Shown here: positions 61,196 through 64,000 of the stretch, piece by piece
Position numbering within the stretch: position 1 is the first letter of the stretch
How the letters are laid out: each line of letters starts with the position of its first letter
From: Fluviispira multicolorata
GTDB lineage: Bacteria > Bdellovibrionota_B > Oligoflexia > Silvanigrellales > Silvanigrellaceae
Reading direction: 5' to 3'
Length of the DNA stretch: 64,000 bases
NCBI RefSeq assembly: GCF_009208585.1
Contig: NZ_WFLN01000008.1
Span: 62,001-126,000, forward strand
Translations under genes and position numbers: made by a program
Notes under the pieces: generated by a model
Database searches by the model: none
What the model saw: only the letters and a program-made list of their open reading frames with translations
Told to the model about the DNA's origin: nothing

Positions 61196-64000
61196 ATGAC
61201 ATTGCCAAAAATACATAGCCATAAGTGGTTAAGTGAAGTTGAATTGCTTGATTCTGATATTGAACCTTCAGAATCTCTTATTCCAGCAAATATTGGTAAA
61301 TTTTTTGCCGGAATTTCTGATTCCAAAGCATGCTCAAATGTAACAAATGGTATTTTAAATGATATTTCTAAAGAACTCGAACACACAGTTCCTTGGTTTT
61401 TATCTCAAATGCCACCCCTTTATTTGTGGTCAACCTCACAAAAAGCGGTTATGGATGATATTATTGAAATTGTTTCTGGAAAGGTTTTAACTGAAAAACA
61501 GGTTGCTGAAAGAGTCTGCGCAGCTTCCCAAACCGTAACTTTAATAGCTGCTGGTGAGCACTCTACTGCTTCGGTGCGCATTGCTCCAGAGCTTTCTCGC
61601 TTTCAGTGTAAGCTTGCTCGTCTTTTTAATTCTTTAGATAAAAAAATTGGACTTTGTGAAATATATCAAGCTCCATATAATACAGAAACAGCTTGGCTTA
61701 GTAAAGCAAATCAAGCAAAACTCGAATCTTTAAAAAAATTACTTGGAAATAAGTCAAAAGTAAGAGTAGATGATTTCATTGCATCCCTTGATAAAGATTA
61801 TGTTGATGTTTCTACAGTAAAACAAATGTCTTTAGCATTTGATGCGATTGAATATTGTACTGAGAATGAAAATTCATTTGTTAATTTAACTACAATTGTC
61901 GATGAAATTACAAAAGATGCAAGAGTAAGAGTTGATATTTGTTTAAAGCATTTTCCGGTTAATGCCGCGATGGAAAATATTATCGGTATTTTTAATCGAT
62001 ATAATTTTCAAGTTAGACGTTTATTAGCTACAGAAATTTGTACAGAAGATAAACAAAAATTTACTGTAATGCACCTTATTTCTGGAACTCCAACAGGCGA
62101 AGTTATAACGGAACATATGAAATCATGGGGTAAAGTTTTAAAGAGTTTAAAAACCCTTTCATATGTCGATCATGGTGATGAATTCACGAATTTATTACAA
62201 GGGGAAAATCCATTTAGTTTGAATGAAACTAACCTTGTCCGTGCATTAGCGAATTGGGTACATATTTTCTTAACTAAACAAAACCCATATTATTATTCAA
62301 TCGATAGAGTTTCCAAAGTTATTGTAAATAATCCTCATTATATGGATTTGAGTATCAAATATTTTAGAGCACGTTTTGATCCTCGTTTTCATGGTGAGCG
62401 TAATCATTCTATATCAGATTGTTACAATCAAATAAAAGCAGCTTTTGCTGAATTAAATGATGTTGTAGAAAAAAATATTTTAAAAGAGGGATTAAACTTT
62501 CTAACCCATATTTTAAAAACAAATTATTTTTTAATTTCAAAAGGTGGTTTGACTTTTAGAATGGATCCTTCTGTTCTTGATAAGCATTATTATCCTGAGA
62601 CACCTTTCGGTATTTTCTACATGATTGGACGAAACTTTAGAGCATTTCAAGTCCGTTATCGTGATATTTCGCGCGGAGGAATGAGAGTCGTTATGCCTCG
62701 TTCTTCGGGTGATTATGAGAATGCATTAGCTGGAATTTTCGATGAAGTAAATGGTTTAGCTTCGGCGCAACAGTTAAAAAATAAAGATATTCCTGAAGGT
62801 GGCAGTAAATGCGTTATGGTTGTCCGTCAAGGAGGCGATAAAAATGAAGCTGTTAAAGCTGCAATATCAGGATTATTAGATTTAATAGTAACGGATCCAA
62901 TTTCGGGCGCGCTAAAAGATGGTATTATTGATTATCATGGTAAAGAAGAAATAGTTTACTTAGGACCAGATGAAAATCTAACTGATGATCTTATCCTTTG
63001 GATTATTAAACATGCTTTGCATCGTAAATATAAATATGCTTATGCATTTATGTCTTCAAAGCCTGACTTTGGTATAAATCATAAAGTTTATGGTGTTACT
63101 TCTGAAGGTGTTAATGTTTATGTAGATAACGTTCTTCGTTACCTTGGTCTGCAAAATTCTACTTTTAGAGTTAAAATGACTGGAGGTCCAGATGGAGATG
63201 TTGCTGGAAATGAGTTAAATATTCTTTATCGAGAATATGGTGAGCGCTGTCGTGTTGTCTCTATTGGTGATGGATTTGGAGCTGCTTTCGATCCAAAAGG
63301 TTTAAATTGGCAAGAATTATTACGTCTATATACAGAATCTCGATCAATAGTTGAATTTAATCCAGATAAACTGAGTGGTGATAGTAAAGCTTTTGTTATC
63401 TCTGCAAATACGAAAGAAAATACGAAAATCCGCGATACACTTTATGCAGTTGTGGAAGCTGAAATATTTATTCCAGCAGGTGGTCGTCCATATACCGTAA
63501 AAGAGAGTAATTGGGATAAGTATTTATTGCCAAATGGAAAACCAAGTTCGTTAGCAATCGTAGAAGGCGCAAATATCTTTTTTACAAAAGAAGCTAGACA
63601 GAAAATTGTAGACTCTGGCGCTGTCGTAATAAAAGATAGCTCCGCTAATAAAGCAGGAGTAAGCTGCTCTTCATATGAAATAATTGCGTGTCTTACTATA
63701 TTACCAGAAGAGTTTTCTGAAATAAAAGATATTTATGTTAAACAAGTTTTACGTATTATAAGGTTTAATGCCGATCAAGAAGCAAAACTTTTGTTCCGTG
63801 AATGGCAAAAAAATAAATCAGGAACAGATCTCGTTAAATTAAGTTATGAAATATCAACTGAAATTAACTCTGCTAAAGATATTTTGCTAGATAAATTAAA
63901 TTTATTAAGTGATGAAGAGCTTTCAGGTAGTAAGTATACTTTTGTTTTATTAAAGCATTGTCCTACAATTTTAGTAGAAAAATATCGTTCGCGAATTTTA
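61196..64000 (+). CDS. NAD-specific glutamate dehydrogenase, large type (3' truncated)
   Basis: 935 codons are visible and the frame is open to the right edge, so the C terminus is missing. It would oxidise glutamate to 2-oxoglutarate with NAD in the cytoplasm. The catalytic half has GRNFRAFQVRYRDISRGGMR, IPEGGSKCVM with the substrate-binding Lys, and the NAD-binding part TGGPDGDVAGNE. The long N-terminal part (about 450 residues) is expected in the large 115-180 kDa NAD-GDHs. ATG 61196 has GGAG six bases upstream. It contains no frameshift over 2.8 kb. Likely used in amino-acid catabolism. Confidence 0.88.
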   Translation, partial: MTLPKIHSHKWLSEVELLDSDIEPSESLIPANIGKFFAGISDSKACSNVTNGILNDISKELEHTVPWFLSQMPPLYLWSTSQKAVMDDIIEIVSGKVLTEKQVAERVCAASQTVTLIAAGEHSTASVRIAPELSRFQCKLARLFNSLDKKIGLCEIYQAPYNTETAWLSKANQAKLESLKKLLGNKSKVRVDDFIASLDKDYVDVSTVKQMSLAFDAIEYCTENENSFVNLTTIVDEITKDARVRVDICLKHFPVNAAMENIIGIFNRYNFQVRRLLATEICTEDKQKFTVMHLISGTPTGEVITEHMKSWGKVLKSLKTLSYVDHGDEFTNLLQGENPFSLNETNLVRALANWVHIFLTKQNPYYYSIDRVSKVIVNNPHYMDLSIKYFRARFDPRFHGERNHSISDCYNQIKAAFAELNDVVEKNILKEGLNFLTHILKTNYFLISKGGLTFRMDPSVLDKHYYPETPFGIFYMIGRNFRAFQVRYRDISRGGMRVVMPRSSGDYENALAGIFDEVNGLASAQQLKNKDIPEGGSKCVMVVRQGGDKNEAVKAAISGLLDLIVTDPISGALKDGIIDYHGKEEIVYLGPDENLTDDLILWIIKHALHRKYKYAYAFMSSKPDFGINHKVYGVTSEGVNVYVDNVLRYLGLQNSTFRVKMTGGPDGDVAGNELNILYREYGERCRVVSIGDGFGAAFDPKGLNWQELLRLYTESRSIVEFNPDKLSGDSKAFVISANTKENTKIRDTLYAVVEAEIFIPAGGRPYTVKESNWDKYLLPNGKPSSLAIVEGANIFFTKEARQKIVDSGAVVIKDSSANKAGVSCSSYEIIACLTILPEEFSEIKDIYVKQVLRIIRFNADQEAKLLFREWQKNKSGTDLVKLSYEISTEINSAKDILLDKLNLLSDEELSGSKYTFVLLKHCPTILVEKYRSRIL

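Overview
The window is AT-rich, tightly packed Gram-negative bacterial DNA. Lipoproteins, secreted proteins with signal peptides, a heptosyltransferase-like enzyme, cydAB, 6S RNA and many hybrid histidine kinases fit a proteobacterium-like organism. The low GC, the number of sensor kinases, DUF507, an astacin protease and a FadN-type beta-oxidation enzyme make me think of the Bdellovibrionota/Oligoflexia (Silvanigrella-like) group. That placement is inference from gene content only.

Left part (1-10.5 kb): a 5'-truncated two-domain methionine S-methyltransferase of the plant type, translationally coupled to an acetyl-CoA synthetase; a class I terpene synthase whose 3' end overlaps a convergent REC-histidine kinase; a 7TM-PAS sensor kinase; and asnA. 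Before asnA lies a consensus promoter and a 55-codon ORF ending in 16 Asn codons out of 24, which looks like an asparagine-sensing leader peptide. This is the most interesting item here.

10.5-24 kb: a pair of uncharacterised genes (one exported with a CxxCH motif), a DEAD-box-like protein that has lost its ATPase motifs, secG, a GDSL lipase, the fadN-fadA beta-oxidation pair and a family 9 glycosyltransferase. 24-30.8 kb: a complete hybrid phosphorelay kinase with a REC-DHp partner, an IS3-type transposase scar, an acyltransferase-3/SGNH membrane enzyme and a small exported protein.

30.8-38 kb, minus strand: 6S RNA, a class IV aminotransferase, rsmD, a TPR lipoprotein, a DUF507 protein and dnaE. 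38-48.5 kb: a PocR-type sigma54 activator, two exported unknowns separated by nested inverted repeats, tRNA-Leu(CAG), rph-pfkA, another hybrid kinase, and an XRE-S24 repressor overlapping a convergent unknown gene, with palindromes in the long intergenic region before it.

48.5-64 kb: an astacin protease, then a minus-strand housekeeping run (a four-repeat small protein, rimM, trmD, aspS, a solute-binding protein, tldD, pmbA), then on the plus strand a HIT-Nudix fusion, cydAB, and a large NAD-dependent glutamate dehydrogenase that runs off the right edge.
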